Of a stretch of DNA of 44,290 nt, positions 36,361 through 44,290 are shown one piece after another. A program made the translations under genes and the position numbers. How positions within the stretch are numbered: position 1 is the first letter of the stretch; every line of letters starts with the position of its first letter. The stretch covers positions 1 through 44,290 of the forward strand of contig JBKPNX010000026.1 in NCBI GenBank assembly GCA_046732855.1, given 5' to 3'. Source of the stretch: JBKPNX01 sp046732855 (GTDB taxonomy: Bacteria > Pseudomonadota > Alphaproteobacteria > Geminicoccales > Geminicoccaceae). A model generated the notes under the pieces. That model saw only the letters and a list, made by a program, of their open reading frames with translations, was not told where the DNA came from and searched no databases.

Positions 36361-37611
36361 TCAGAACAGCGTGCCGTCGCTGAGCACGCGCAGCGGCGGG
36401 CCGCCGTCCTCGCGTAGCTGCCGCGCCAAGTCGCGCCCGGCGCTCCAGGTCCCGCCTTGCAGGACCATGGCGAGCGGCAGCCGTTCGCGCGTGAGTCCGA
36501 GGTTGGCGCGGACCAGATCGGCAACGCGATCGATCAGGGCAACCGTGAGCGCGCGCCACTCGACCACGATCTCAGAATCAGCGCCGTGCGTCTCGCCGAG
36601 GACCGCGGGACGCTCGGGCACCAGGACGCCGCTGTCGATCAGCAGGCCGCCGTTGCGGTATTCGGCGAGCGCGGTTAAGGCGTCCAGGTCGGTCACCTGA
36701 ACCCCGGCGTCCTCGAGCGGCTCGATCAGCGAATAGGCTAGCCACTGCGAGAGCTTGTGGAACGGCACCAGGCCGTCGGTCGGGTCAGCAACACGTGCGG
36801 CGGGATGACGCCCGACATCGCCGAGATTGTGCCCGCCAAGCACGATCCGCCCGGGCCAGATGCTCGCCAGCCTCTCGAGCAAAGTGGTAAGGATCGTGCT
36901 CGCCGCCAGCTTGTCGTTGCGCGCCTGTCCTTTCAGGTAGTCGTACAGGTTGCCGAGCCGCGCCGGCTGACCGAAGCATTCCGGGTCGAGCTCGATCGCC
37001 GCGCCCAGCCGGTTCAACAGCAGCGCGCGGCCCTCGAGCCCCGCGAGCGGATTGTCCGCGCTCACCTGAAAGGCCTCGGCCAGCGCAGACGGCTCCGACG
37101 CCCGCAAGGCGGCGCCATCGGCCCGCAGCGGCTGGGACAGGTGGCTCGAGAGCAGACCGCGCTCGAACAGCGCGAGACTGGCGAGCGCCAGCCCCTCGGA
37201 ACGCGCGAACATCTTGCCGCTGGAGGCCTCGCGCCAGCGCCAGCGCTCGCCCGCGCCGGCATCGAGCAGCACGCTCGGAATCACGAGATCAAAGCGGATG
37301 CGCGCGAGTTCGTCCCGGTCGATGCGGTCGAGCTGGGCCATGCGCTCCCGCCAGCGGTCGCGCGCGCCGACCCTGAAATGGCGCCAGCGGCTGTGCAGCG
37401 GAATCTCGAGATCCGGGTAATTTTCGCGCGTGACGCGAGCGACGAGTTCAGCCACCCGATCCAGCCGGCTGTGGTCGACCGCGAAGTGCCGCGTCAGACC
37501 GGCCTCGGAGGCGGCGAGCACCATGGCCGCCCGGGCGCGCACGGCCTCCGGCGTCCTGAGCCAGCGCACCGCCGCTTCGAGACCGTCCTCCCGGGTCGCG
37601 GTCGCGATCAC
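36361..37611 (-). CDS. URC4/urg3-family protein (DUF1688), uracil catabolism
   Basis: This 416-residue cytoplasmic protein belongs to the DUF1688 or URC4 family, part of the URC route of uracil breakdown known from yeasts and some bacteria. Its exact reaction is not settled. Typical stretches are HSRWRHFRVGARDRW, EASSGKMFARSEGLALAS, LYDYLKGQ, DGLVPFHKLSQWLAYSLIEP and EYRNGGLLIDSGVLVP. The GTG start at 37611 overlaps the stop of the URC1-type gene as GTGA, so the pair is translated together and the functional link is strong. No other pathway genes (a urea-forming enzyme or a uracil phosphoribosyltransferase) are visible in this window. Confidence 0.88.
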   Translation of the reverse strand: MIATATREDGLEAAVRWLRTPEAVRARAAMVLAASEAGLTRHFAVDHSRLDRVAELVARVTRENYPDLEIPLHSRWRHFRVGARDRWRERMAQLDRIDRDELARIRFDLVIPSVLLDAGAGERWRWREASSGKMFARSEGLALASLALFERGLLSSHLSQPLRADGAALRASEPSALAEAFQVSADNPLAGLEGRALLLNRLGAAIELDPECFGQPARLGNLYDYLKGQARNDKLAASTILTTLLERLASIWPGRIVLGGHNLGDVGRHPAARVADPTDGLVPFHKLSQWLAYSLIEPLEDAGVQVTDLDALTALAEYRNGGLLIDSGVLVPERPAVLGETHGADSEIVVEWRALTVALIDRVADLVRANLGLTRERLPLAMVLQGGTWSAGRDLARQLREDGGPPLRVLSDGTLF

Positions 37612-38891
37612 CGTTGGTCGTAGTCCGTCAGCGCGCGCCCCTTGACCACTTCTAGATCGGTGCGCGTCGGGGATTCAACCGCATAGTAGCCGGCGGCCTT
37701 CTTGGCCTCGATCTCGACCTGGGCGTCGGCGGGGATGCGCTCGGCCGGGATCGGCACCCGCTCGACGATGTCGATGCCGGAGCGGACCATCGCGTCGTAT
37801 TTCAGGTTGCTCATCGACACCAGGCGATCGATGCGCCGGATGCCCAGCCAGTGCAGCACGTCCGGCATCAGCTCCTGGAAGCGCACGTCCTGGACGCCGG
37901 CGACGCATTCGGTGCGCTCGAAATAGGCCGCGGCGCGGTCGCCGCCCTGCTGCCGCTTGCGCGCGTTGTAGACCAGGAACTTCGTCACTTCGCCGAGCGC
38001 CCTGCCCTCCTTGCGGTTGTACACGATGATGCCGACGCCGCCAGCCTGCGCGGTCGCGATGCATACCTCGATGCCATGCACCAGATACGGCCGGCAGGTG
38101 CAGATGTCCGAGCCGAACACGTCCGAGCCGTTGCACTCGTCGTGCACGCGGCACGCGACCTTGCAGGCGGGATCGCCGAGCGCGGCGACATCGCCGAACA
38201 GGTACACGGTCTGGCCGCCGATCGGCGGCAGGAACACCTTGAGATCGGAGCGGGTGACCAGCTCGGGGAACATGCCGCCGGTCTGCTCGAACAGATGGCG
38301 GCGCAGGTCGGTCTCGGACGCGCCGCAGCGCGCCGCCACGCCTGGCAGCCACCACACCGGCTCGATCGCCACCTTGGTGCAGGTCACCTCGCCGCTCTCG
38401 GTGACCACCCGCCCGTCCGGCTCGAGTTCCTCGACACGCACCGCATGGTTCAGCTCGGGCACGGTCAGGCGCGCCCGGGTCACCGCGATGGTCGGACGGA
38501 TGTCCCAGCCGTCCTTGAGCTGCTTGGCGAACGCCTCGCCGACGACGTGCCCCCAGGGATCGAGCGCCACGATCCGGCCGGGATCCGCCCACTGCGGGTG
38601 CGGCCCGATCGACACCGCCGGCGCGGTATCGGTCAGATCCGGGCGATGCAGCCTGTTCAGGCTGCCGGCGGCGACCGCGAGCGCGCGGTACAGCGCGTAC
38701 GCACCGGCATGCGCGCCGATCACGTTGCGCCTGGCCGGGTCCGACAGCGTGCCGATCACGGGGCCGCGCGCCGCGGGCGTGGCGGCGCCCCAGTTGATCT
38801 TAGGCGGCTTGGCTCGTCCCGGCCGCGGATGCGAGGTCAGCACGATGTGCCGCCGGGCGCCGCCGGGATCGAAAACCGTGCCATCTGTCAT
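37608..38891 (-). CDS. URC1-type GTP cyclohydrolase II homologue, uracil catabolism
   Basis: This protein of about 427 residues is related to RibA but of the URC1 type, which acts in uracil catabolism rather than riboflavin synthesis. After an N-terminal extension with RRHIVLTSHP, GPVIGTLSDPARRNVIG and IVALDPWGH comes the cyclohydrolase domain. RVHDECNGSDVFGSDICTCRPYL supplies three zinc-binding Cys, and YNRKEGRALGEVTKF and ERTECVAGVQDVRFQ follow. The long N-terminal part and pairing with URC4 distinguish it from RibA. I prefer ATG 38891, preceded by AGGTAAGG. ATG 38945 is possible and adds 18 residues. It is divergent from the FAH-family gene, with a shared control region. Confidence 0.88.
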   Translation of the reverse strand: MTDGTVFDPGGARRHIVLTSHPRPGRAKPPKINWGAATPAARGPVIGTLSDPARRNVIGAHAGAYALYRALAVAAGSLNRLHRPDLTDTAPAVSIGPHPQWADPGRIVALDPWGHVVGEAFAKQLKDGWDIRPTIAVTRARLTVPELNHAVRVEELEPDGRVVTESGEVTCTKVAIEPVWWLPGVAARCGASETDLRRHLFEQTGGMFPELVTRSDLKVFLPPIGGQTVYLFGDVAALGDPACKVACRVHDECNGSDVFGSDICTCRPYLVHGIEVCIATAQAGGVGIIVYNRKEGRALGEVTKFLVYNARKRQQGGDRAAAYFERTECVAGVQDVRFQELMPDVLHWLGIRRIDRLVSMSNLKYDAMVRSGIDIVERVPIPAERIPADAQVEIEAKKAAGYYAVESPTRTDLEVVKGRALTDYDQR

Positions 38892-39072
38892 GGCCTTACC
38901 TGGCCCCGTCGTGTCACCGCGGACCTCGATGACGGTGGGCGCCATCGCCTTGGCCCGCGCGGAAGAATACTCTAATCTGGTGTCGGTTTGACGAACCGCC
39001 AGCGCTTTTTCTGTAGATCTGGTGCGGTGGATACGGGGGAGCGCACGATCAGCGCAATAGGGGGAGGAATCG

Positions 39073-39921
39073 ATGCGCCTGCTACGATTCGGGCCGAAGG
39101 GGGCCGAGAAACCGGGACTGCTGGACACCGCCGGCAACATCCGCGATCTGTCCAGCCACGTCCGGGACATCACGCCGGACGTCCTGGCGCCCGAAAGTCT
39201 CAAGCGGCTGGCCAGCCTCGACCCTTCGAGCCTGCCGCAGGTCGCCGGCAATCCACGCCTCGGTCCGCCGGTCGCGGGCGTGCCCAACTTCGTCTGCATC
39301 GGCCTCAATTACGCCGACCACGCCGCGGAATCGGGTCAGCCGATCCCCTCGGAGCCGATCGTGTTCGCCAAATCGATCAGTGCGATCAGCGGCCCGAACG
39401 ATCCGGTCAAGATCCCGCGCGGCTCGAAGAAGACCGACTGGGAGGTCGAGCTCGGCGTCGTCATCAACCGGCGCGCCTCGTACGTGCCGGCCAACTCGGC
39501 CCTCGATTATGTGGCCGGCTACTGCGTGGCGAACGACGTCTCGGAGCGCGAATTCCAGCTCGAGCGCGGCGGCACCTGGTACAAGGGCAAAAGCTCGGAG
39601 ACCTTCGCCCCGTTCGGACCGTGGCTGGTGACCAAGGACGAGGTACCCGATCCGCACAGCCTCAAAATGTGGCTCGAGGTCGACGGTCATCGCTATCAGA
39701 ACAGCTCGACCGCACAGATGATCTTCAACGTGCCGCAGCTGGTCAGCTACATGAGCCACATGTTCGTGCTGCTGCCGGGCGATGTGATCGCGACCGGCAC
39801 GCCGCCCGGCGTTGGCGCGGGGATCAAGCCCGAACCGGTATTCCTCAAACCCGGCAACGTGATGCGGCTCGGCATCGACGGCCTGGGCGAGCAGCGGCAG
39901 GAGGTCGTGGCCGCCGACTAG
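39073..39921 (+). CDS. Fumarylacetoacetate hydrolase family protein
   Basis: This 282-residue cytoplasmic metal-dependent hydrolase or decarboxylase belongs to the FAH family, which splits carbon-carbon bonds in acylpyruvates and related ring-cleavage products. CIGLNYADHAAESGQPIP opens the catalytic domain. The metal ligands are the two Glu in DWEVELGVVI and the Asp in VANDVSEREFQ. KSSETFAPFGPWLV and GDVIATGTPPGVGAG are the other family blocks. Members with this organisation are often acylpyruvases or ureidoglycolate-lyase-like enzymes, but the substrate is open. A strong GGGGGAGGA precedes ATG 39073. Its start faces the URC1-type gene, which may mean joint control. Confidence 0.92.
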   Translation: MRLLRFGPKGAEKPGLLDTAGNIRDLSSHVRDITPDVLAPESLKRLASLDPSSLPQVAGNPRLGPPVAGVPNFVCIGLNYADHAAESGQPIPSEPIVFAKSISAISGPNDPVKIPRGSKKTDWEVELGVVINRRASYVPANSALDYVAGYCVANDVSEREFQLERGGTWYKGKSSETFAPFGPWLVTKDEVPDPHSLKMWLEVDGHRYQNSSTAQMIFNVPQLVSYMSHMFVLLPGDVIATGTPPGVGAGIKPEPVFLKPGNVMRLGIDGLGEQRQEVVAAD

Positions 39922-40078
39922 GAAGCCTCGGGCCCACGAAAAGCCGGCACCGCCGACGGGAGCGCCGTTCGGCCGGCAGATTGTGCAGCGGCGCCTGTCT
40001 GGATGATGACGTTCGGCAGCGTGACGCCGGCCGATCGCCGTGGTCGCGGCCACGTTGGAACGGATCGTCGGCAGGACC

Positions 40079-40816
40079 TTACCGCCGGGCGTTGGGCTTG
40101 AGAACGCCGACCGCCATCAGGCCGTCGGTATAATAGCGGTCCCCGCCGGCGTTGCGCCCGTCCTGGGTGGCGCCGACGCCGGGCCAATCGTATTGCCAGG
40201 CCAGCTGCCCGGCCGCGGCGAGGTCGGCCATGAGCCGGTCGCGCTCGGCATCGATGTCGGGCGCGATGTGGTGCGTGATCTCGCCGGTCAGGTGGCTGAG
40301 CCCGGCGTCGCGGTCGAAGGTGGCGTCACCGATCCAAAAGGGGCGGCCGACGGCATCGAGCGGTTCGGCGCGCCACCAGCGCACGTGATGACGCTGATCG
40401 GCGCTGCCGCCGACATCCTGCTCGAACGCGAGGTCCTGCTTGCGACCGAAGGCGTAGAGCGGACTCACCGGCGCATCCGGGTCGGGGCGATGGAGGACGA
40501 CGCTCTCCGCGATCTTCAGGCTGCTCTCCAGCGTGATCGGGTCCGCGGGGTGCCAGTGGGCGGCGAGCATCGCCGCCACGACCTCGGCCTCGTTGCCGAC
40601 CAGCGCGACATTCACCGGATCGGCTGGGATGCCATCGGCATTGTAGGTGACTTTGGGCAGGCCTTCGAGCGCAGGGTGATGACCGCGCTCCACCTCGGTC
40701 CAGACCAACGGCAGGACGCCGTAGGCGACGAGCACGTAGGCGACGAGCACGATGCCGAGAGCCACGGCGGTGCGCCGCACCCGCGCCGCATGCAGCAGAG
40801 GGAGTGCTACTTTCAC
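40079..40816 (-). CDS. LssY C-terminal domain protein
   Basis: This 245-residue protein has one N-terminal membrane helix (about residues 15-37, VALGIVLVAYVLVAYGVLP), followed by an outside domain with NVALVGNEAEVVAAMLAAHWHPADP, VSPLYAFGRKQDLAFEQDV, HHVRWWRAEP and FDRDAGLSHLTGEITHHIAPDID. This series is the LssY_C domain, first noted at the end of the type I secretion-associated protein LssY. The function is unknown. It is a free-standing copy without the phosphatase/DedA parts of full LssY. It is convergent with the FAH-family gene. No partner gene shares its strand nearby. Confidence 0.85.
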   Translation of the reverse strand: MKVALPLLHAARVRRTAVALGIVLVAYVLVAYGVLPLVWTEVERGHHPALEGLPKVTYNADGIPADPVNVALVGNEAEVVAAMLAAHWHPADPITLESSLKIAESVVLHRPDPDAPVSPLYAFGRKQDLAFEQDVGGSADQRHHVRWWRAEPLDAVGRPFWIGDATFDRDAGLSHLTGEITHHIAPDIDAERDRLMADLAAAGQLAWQYDWPGVGATQDGRNAGGDRYYTDGLMAVGVLKPNARR

Positions 40817-40907
40817 TGAGCCGCCCGCTTGGAAGCCGAGATCACGACCACGTGGTCCACGTTGCTGCCCCTTGCCCCGCTCACATTTTCGCCCGACGGC
40901 CGACGAC

Positions 40908-40973
40908 AGAATGGCTGGTGTCTGCCGGCGGCACGAGAACAGAATGACTTGTGTCTGCCGGCGGCACGGGAAG
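40908..40973. repeat. 33-bp tandem duplication
   Basis: AGAATGGCTGGTGTCTGCC at 40908 and AGAATGACTTGTGTCTGCC at 40941 begin two adjacent 33-base units that differ at only a few positions. The repeat lies in the 266-base gap between the LssY_C start and the DUF6134 start, in a likely control region. Confidence 0.85.
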
Positions 40974-41082
40974 ACGCCGCTGTTGTCGAAAGTCCCGGCC
41001 GCGACGCCGTCACGAACATTGTTGCCGCCGTCCGCGACCTGCGTCTAGCTTCGAGGTATATACATACACTCGGAGGCAACAC

Positions 41083-41721
41083 GTGCGCGGGTCGAAGCTG
41101 GGGATTGCCTTATTCCTGGGCGTCATCTTAGGGCTCGCCGCGGTCGGCAACGCCGCGGAGCCGGAGCAGTTCTTCGCCTCTGTGCTCCTCGACAAGAAGA
41201 AAATCGGGCAGTTCCATGTGCGCATCAGCCGGGCGGAGACCGGGGAAATCGAGGAGCTGCGGGCGCGGGCGTCGGTGTCGATGCTCGGGGTCCGGCTCTA
41301 CGAGTTCACCCATGATCTCACCCAGACCTGGCGGGCCGGCGAGCTTCAGTCCCTGCGCGGCGTGGCCGACGACAACGGGACCAAGTACGACCTGCAGCTT
41401 ACGCGCGAGACAACAAAATATTTGGGGAAGGTCAACAACAAGCCGGTCAGCTTGCCGATCGAGGCGTTTCCCAATTCGATCTGGCATTACGGCATCGTCG
41501 ATCACGCCCTGTTGTTCAACGAAGTCGATCTGAAACTGTTGAGGGTGACAACCGCACAGGGACATGAAACCGTCGACCTCGACAAAAAGAAGATCCCGGC
41601 CAAAAAAGTTACCATCAAAGGCGACTTTGCCGCGACGGTGTGGTTTGACCAGGACCGGAATTTCGTGATGGCGGAGTTGCCGATCGCGGGCCGAAAAGTG
41701 GTGGTCAAACGTGATCCGTAG
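41083..41721 (+). CDS. DUF6134-family exported protein
   Basis: This 212-residue protein has a signal peptide (LGIALFLGVILGLAAVGNAAE) and a mature part made mainly of beta strands: FFASVLLDKKKIGQFHVRIS, YEFTHDLTQTWRAGEL, IWHYGIVDHALLF and the ending ELPIAGRKVVVKRD. I associate the pattern with DUF6134. Function is unknown; outer-envelope association is possible. I chose the GTG at 41083 because GGAGG sits seven bases upstream and the signal peptide begins at once. A TATATA at 41057-41062 could be a -10 element, but no matching -35 is seen. It is convergent with the membrane protein gene, 31 bases away. Confidence 0.8.
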   Translation: MRGSKLGIALFLGVILGLAAVGNAAEPEQFFASVLLDKKKIGQFHVRISRAETGEIEELRARASVSMLGVRLYEFTHDLTQTWRAGELQSLRGVADDNGTKYDLQLTRETTKYLGKVNNKPVSLPIEAFPNSIWHYGIVDHALLFNEVDLKLLRVTTAQGHETVDLDKKKIPAKKVTIKGDFAATVWFDQDRNFVMAELPIAGRKVVVKRDP

Positions 41722-41752
41722 GCGCACGCGTCGCCGCCTGTCCTGACCGGCC

Positions 41753-42418
41753 TCAGGTCAGAAACAGAACCAGGCCGGTGGCGACCAGGGCAACGGTCCA
41801 GATCAGGTCGAGATTGATCCAGCCTTTGCGCAAGAACGCGAGGCCGAGCCACTGGTAGACCGCAAGCGCGATCACCCCGGTGGGGGCGAGCATCGCCAGC
41901 GTGTGCACGCCGACCGCGGCGAGCGCGATCGGCAACGAGGCCGCGGCGGTCAGCTCCTGCGCCGGCGAGCCGGCGAGGCACAAGGGAATGAGCACCGGCA
42001 CCAGCATCAGCCCCGCGCCGTGCGCGCTGGCCATCAGAAACGACCAGGCGCCAAGGCCGAGCATGCCCACCTGCATGCCGAAGCGCACCCGGTGGCGCGA
42101 ACCGTACAGCGTGTGATAGGCTGCCCACCCGATCAGGAGGGCGCCGGCCGCGATCCGGATCGCCCGCTGATCGACCATGATGCCCAGCAGGACCACGGCC
42201 AGCGCGACTGCCAGAACGGCCAGCGCGTGGCCAAGCGCGATCGGGAGCAGCGCGGTCAGGACGACGGCGCGGCTGTGCCGATGCAGACCGAGGGCGACCG
42301 CGAACAGCCAGCCCATCGCCGGATTGATGCCGTGGAAGGCGCCGAGGCCGGCCAACGCCAGCCATGGCCAGGCCGAATTCACGACCCCGGCCCGAGCCGG
42401 CGCGGCGCGAAAGGGCAC
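41753..42418 (-). CDS. Polytopic membrane protein of unknown function
   Basis: This 221-residue protein has about six hydrophobic helices and short loops. The first helix carries GAFHGINPAMGWLFAVALGL, and a second helix has LLPIALGHALAVLAVAL, so two His and an Asn-Pro lie within the membrane region. That arrangement recalls metal or small-ion transporters such as the NicO/UreH-like group, but similarity is too weak for a firm name. Another feature is the GAGLMLVPVLIPLC stretch in the middle. Start ATG 42418 follows CAGGA. No neighbouring gene gives a clue about function. Confidence 0.7.
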   Translation of the reverse strand: MPFRAAPARAGVVNSAWPWLALAGLGAFHGINPAMGWLFAVALGLHRHSRAVVLTALLPIALGHALAVLAVALAVVLLGIMVDQRAIRIAAGALLIGWAAYHTLYGSRHRVRFGMQVGMLGLGAWSFLMASAHGAGLMLVPVLIPLCLAGSPAQELTAAASLPIALAAVGVHTLAMLAPTGVIALAVYQWLGLAFLRKGWINLDLIWTVALVATGLVLFLT

Positions 42419-43006
42419 GGTCCTGCCGAGCGATGGCTTCTGCTGGAGTCCTTGCCGCTCCCGTCGTGGTCCGTCGCAGTCATTGGATATTTTGCCCTTG
42501 CCCGGTTACCGCTCGCTGCTCGCGGCCGATTTCGACCGGGTCCGAGTGCGCCAGGGCTGCAGCCGGCCGCTGATCGGCGGACGATATGCCCGATCGCAAG
42601 GTGCTGCCAGCGCCGCCCGCCGCCCGTGACGATCCCTCCGGCGGCTCACCCCAGTGTGGGCGCCGGGCGCCCGGGAACCAGCGCCCTAGTTGATTTCGAA
42701 GACAACCTGTGGAAGGACATTCACACGTAAGCAAGTACAGTTTCAGGCGCCACGCGGCGCGTGCCCTCGGGCCATTTGCCGCGCGCTCGCCGCGCAAACC
42801 GCGTGGCCCGGATCCCTGCCAAAGTCGATCAAGTCGTTAACGAGATGTTACGGCCATCGGTCCGTCAATCCCGTTCAATCGTTGTCCAGATCCGCAAGAG
42901 CCGTTATGCCCGGCCGTCAATTGAGTTATATCGCCAGCAGGCCTTTTCAGGAAATCCAGGGCTGCGTTGTCCAGATAGTTGTCCAAAACCGGATGGAGGT
43001 AGCACA
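42419..43006. other. 588-base gap before the integrase gene
   Basis: No gene, tRNA or tRNA 3' end is recognised. The left part contains GC-rich palindromes such as GGGCGCCGGGCGCCC at 42658-42672. From about 42690 the base composition appears more AT-rich, and short TTGTCCA repeats appear near the integrase start. The junction of the integrated element with the host chromosome may lie within this gap. Confidence 0.4.
42882..42985. promoter_or_regulatory. Three TTGTCCA repeats upstream of the integrase
   Basis: TTGTCCA occurs at 42882, 42967 and 42979; the first two are extended to GTTGTCCAGAT. The last two are 12 bases apart, just before the integrase ribosome site. Such spaced repeats could be integrase arm-type sites or a control site for the integrase gene. 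This is inference. Confidence 0.35.
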
Positions 43007-44179
43007 ATGCGGATGAAGTTGACTGACGAGCGCGTCGCCAGCCTGAAGCCGGCCGAGCAGCGGTTTGACGTGTGGGATATCAGCACTCCGGCGTTCGGCA
43101 TCAGGGTCGCGCCGAGCGGGCGAAAAACCTGGATGATCGCGGCGCGGCGCGGCGGTACTTCAAGTCGCATCCAGCTGCGCAAGGGCCGCGCCGGCACCTT
43201 CCCGACGATGAACACCAGGACGGCCCGAGCGTTAGCCGCCGAACTGCTGAACGGGGACAGCGCCCCGGTGACCCAGGCGGACACGTTCGCAGCACTGGCC
43301 AGGCGTTTCCTGTCTCATGCGCGCGATCGCCACGGCAACCCGCTGCGCCCGGCGTCCTTACGCGCCTACACATTTGTTCTAGAGAAACTGGTGCCCGAGG
43401 ACGCCCCCGCTTGGCAGGGCAAGCACCCCGGCAAAATCTCGCGTGCCGACCTCGCCGACCTGCTCGAAGCTGTCGCCGGTCAGCGCGGCAACGGTGCCGC
43501 GGCGCTCGCCCGCAAGGCGCTAGGACGCTTCTGGGCATGGTTGAACGAGAGGGGTACTTTTGGCGAGGCCTCGATAAACCCGGCGGCCAAGGCACCGATG
43601 TATACGACCGCGCGCGGCAGCCGGGTCCTAGAAGATAGCGAGATCCGGGCCATATGGCATGGCGCCGAAGGACAGTTTGGGATCCTGCTCCGGCTGCTCT
43701 TCTTGACCGGCGCCAGACGCAGTGAAGTCGGAGGAATGCGCTGGAGCGAGCTGAATCTCGATGCGGGCGTATGGCTACTGCCAGCTGGACGGACAAAGTC
43801 GAAGGTCGCTCTTGAGCTCCCATTAACTGCGCTGGCGATCGCCGAGATCCGGAAATTGCCGAGGATTCTCGGTCGCGACTTGATCTTCGGGGTCACGGCC
43901 GCCCGCGGGTTCAGCATCTACGCTGGTGAAAAGTCGAAGCTCGACAAAAAGCTCTGCTTGCGCCGGCCATGGCGCCTACATGACGTCAGGAGGACTGTCA
44001 GGACCAGGCTGCACCAGCTCCGGATCGACGATGCCGTAGTCCGACGCATCTTGAACCATGACCGGTCTGCGATCAGCAAGACGTACGACCAGCACCGCTA
44101 CAGGTCCGAAATGTGCGAGGCTTTGGAGGCGTGGGCGGCGGAATTAGCCAGGATTGTTGATCAGCCGGGCGGCCAGTAA
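43007..44179 (+). CDS. Tyrosine recombinase/phage integrase
   Basis: This 390-residue site-specific recombinase starts with a DUF4102-type N-terminal arm-binding domain (LTDERVASLKPAEQRFDVWD and FGIRVAPSGRKTWM). A SAM-like core-binding domain follows at about residues 90-190, then the catalytic domain. The catalytic Arg lies in GARRSEVGGMRW, the His-x-x-Arg in LHDVRRTVRTRL, a His in ILNHDRSA and the nucleophilic Tyr in ISKTYDQHRY. All core residues are present, so it should be active. GGAGGT is six bases before ATG 43007. The gene probably belongs to a prophage or genomic island extending past the right edge. Confidence 0.93.
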   Translation: MRMKLTDERVASLKPAEQRFDVWDISTPAFGIRVAPSGRKTWMIAARRGGTSSRIQLRKGRAGTFPTMNTRTARALAAELLNGDSAPVTQADTFAALARRFLSHARDRHGNPLRPASLRAYTFVLEKLVPEDAPAWQGKHPGKISRADLADLLEAVAGQRGNGAAALARKALGRFWAWLNERGTFGEASINPAAKAPMYTTARGSRVLEDSEIRAIWHGAEGQFGILLRLLFLTGARRSEVGGMRWSELNLDAGVWLLPAGRTKSKVALELPLTALAIAEIRKLPRILGRDLIFGVTAARGFSIYAGEKSKLDKKLCLRRPWRLHDVRRTVRTRLHQLRIDDAVVRRILNHDRSAISKTYDQHRYRSEMCEALEAWAAELARIVDQPGGQ

Positions 44180-44194
44180 CCGATATTGCAGGCT

Positions 44195-44213
44195 AGCGGG
44201 TTTTCCGCTTTTT
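44195..44213 (+). terminator. Intrinsic terminator after the integrase
   Basis: AGCGG (44195-44199) pairs with CCGCT (44205-44209) across a GTTTT loop and is followed by a run of five T ending at 44213. It lies 16 bases after the integrase stop. The stem is short but the T run is clear. Confidence 0.55.
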
Positions 44214-44290
44214 CGTAAGTCCTGCCGGGGACCATGTCTCGGTCCGCCAAGTCCCCGCATGGTGACGCTTGACAGCCAACCCTGCCGAAT

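Noticed and set aside
42658..42672. GGGCGCCGGGCGCCC palindrome
   Set aside because: It is a likely product of high GC content. No gene end or start lies at a suitable distance.

Overview
The window is GC-rich, densely coded chromosomal DNA, and its gene content points to an alphaproteobacterium. The markers are the choline transporter choXWV, the envelope protein EipB (DUF1849), the uracil-catabolism pair URC1/URC4, the topA-rnr-rpmG neighbourhood, and a tamA/tamB pair. The order may be Rhodospirillales-like, but that is only an inference from gene content. I see no rRNA, no tRNA and no CRISPR array.

Layout from left to right. Positions 1-9160 hold the tail of an alpha/beta hydrolase, an exported endonuclease/exonuclease/phosphatase-fold protein, a non-pyrrolysine MttB-superfamily methyltransferase, a decayed DUF5602/TTHB210-like gene, the choXWV operon with a trailing NTF2-like gene, and a convergent polyphosphate kinase 2. 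Positions 9692-20133 form one long leftward block: RidA, a DUF482 acetyltransferase-like protein, a mechanosensitive channel gene broken by about six frameshifts, tamA, a Crp/Fnr regulator, and tamB. The regulator lies between the two halves of the TAM envelope machinery and has a cluster of palindromes in front of it. Positions 20270-23934 run rightward: an agmatine deiminase homologue with Ser in place of the expected catalytic Cys, a six-helix HdeD-like membrane protein fused to a putative cysteine-peptidase-like domain, and an MFS transporter that overlaps it by ATGA.

Positions 24185-30266 contain a leftward unit (2-hydroxyacid dehydrogenase, DUF6092, nitroreductase), eipB, a convergent ROK sugar kinase, a periplasmic protein with two OmpA-like domains separated by an Ala-rich linker with 51-bp tandem repeats, and rpmG. 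Positions 30476-35380 hold rnr and topA. Then come a periplasmic cyclophilin, the URC4/URC1 pair, a divergent FAH-family hydrolase, an LssY_C protein, a DUF6134 protein and a small membrane protein of unknown function. The right edge carries a tyrosine recombinase with a likely terminator, and probably marks the end of an integrated element that continues outside the window.

The main themes are uptake and possible demethylation of quaternary amines (choXWV plus the MttB homologue), outer-membrane biogenesis (tamA, tamB, eipB, the OmpA-like protein), and housekeeping nucleic-acid enzymes. The most unusual items are the HdeD-peptidase-like fusion, the Cys-to-Ser deiminase, the regulator inserted between tamA and tamB with its palindrome cluster, and two multi-lesion pseudogenes inside otherwise intact operons. 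I did not find a clearly new multi-gene system. The fusion protein with its MFS partner is the closest candidate.
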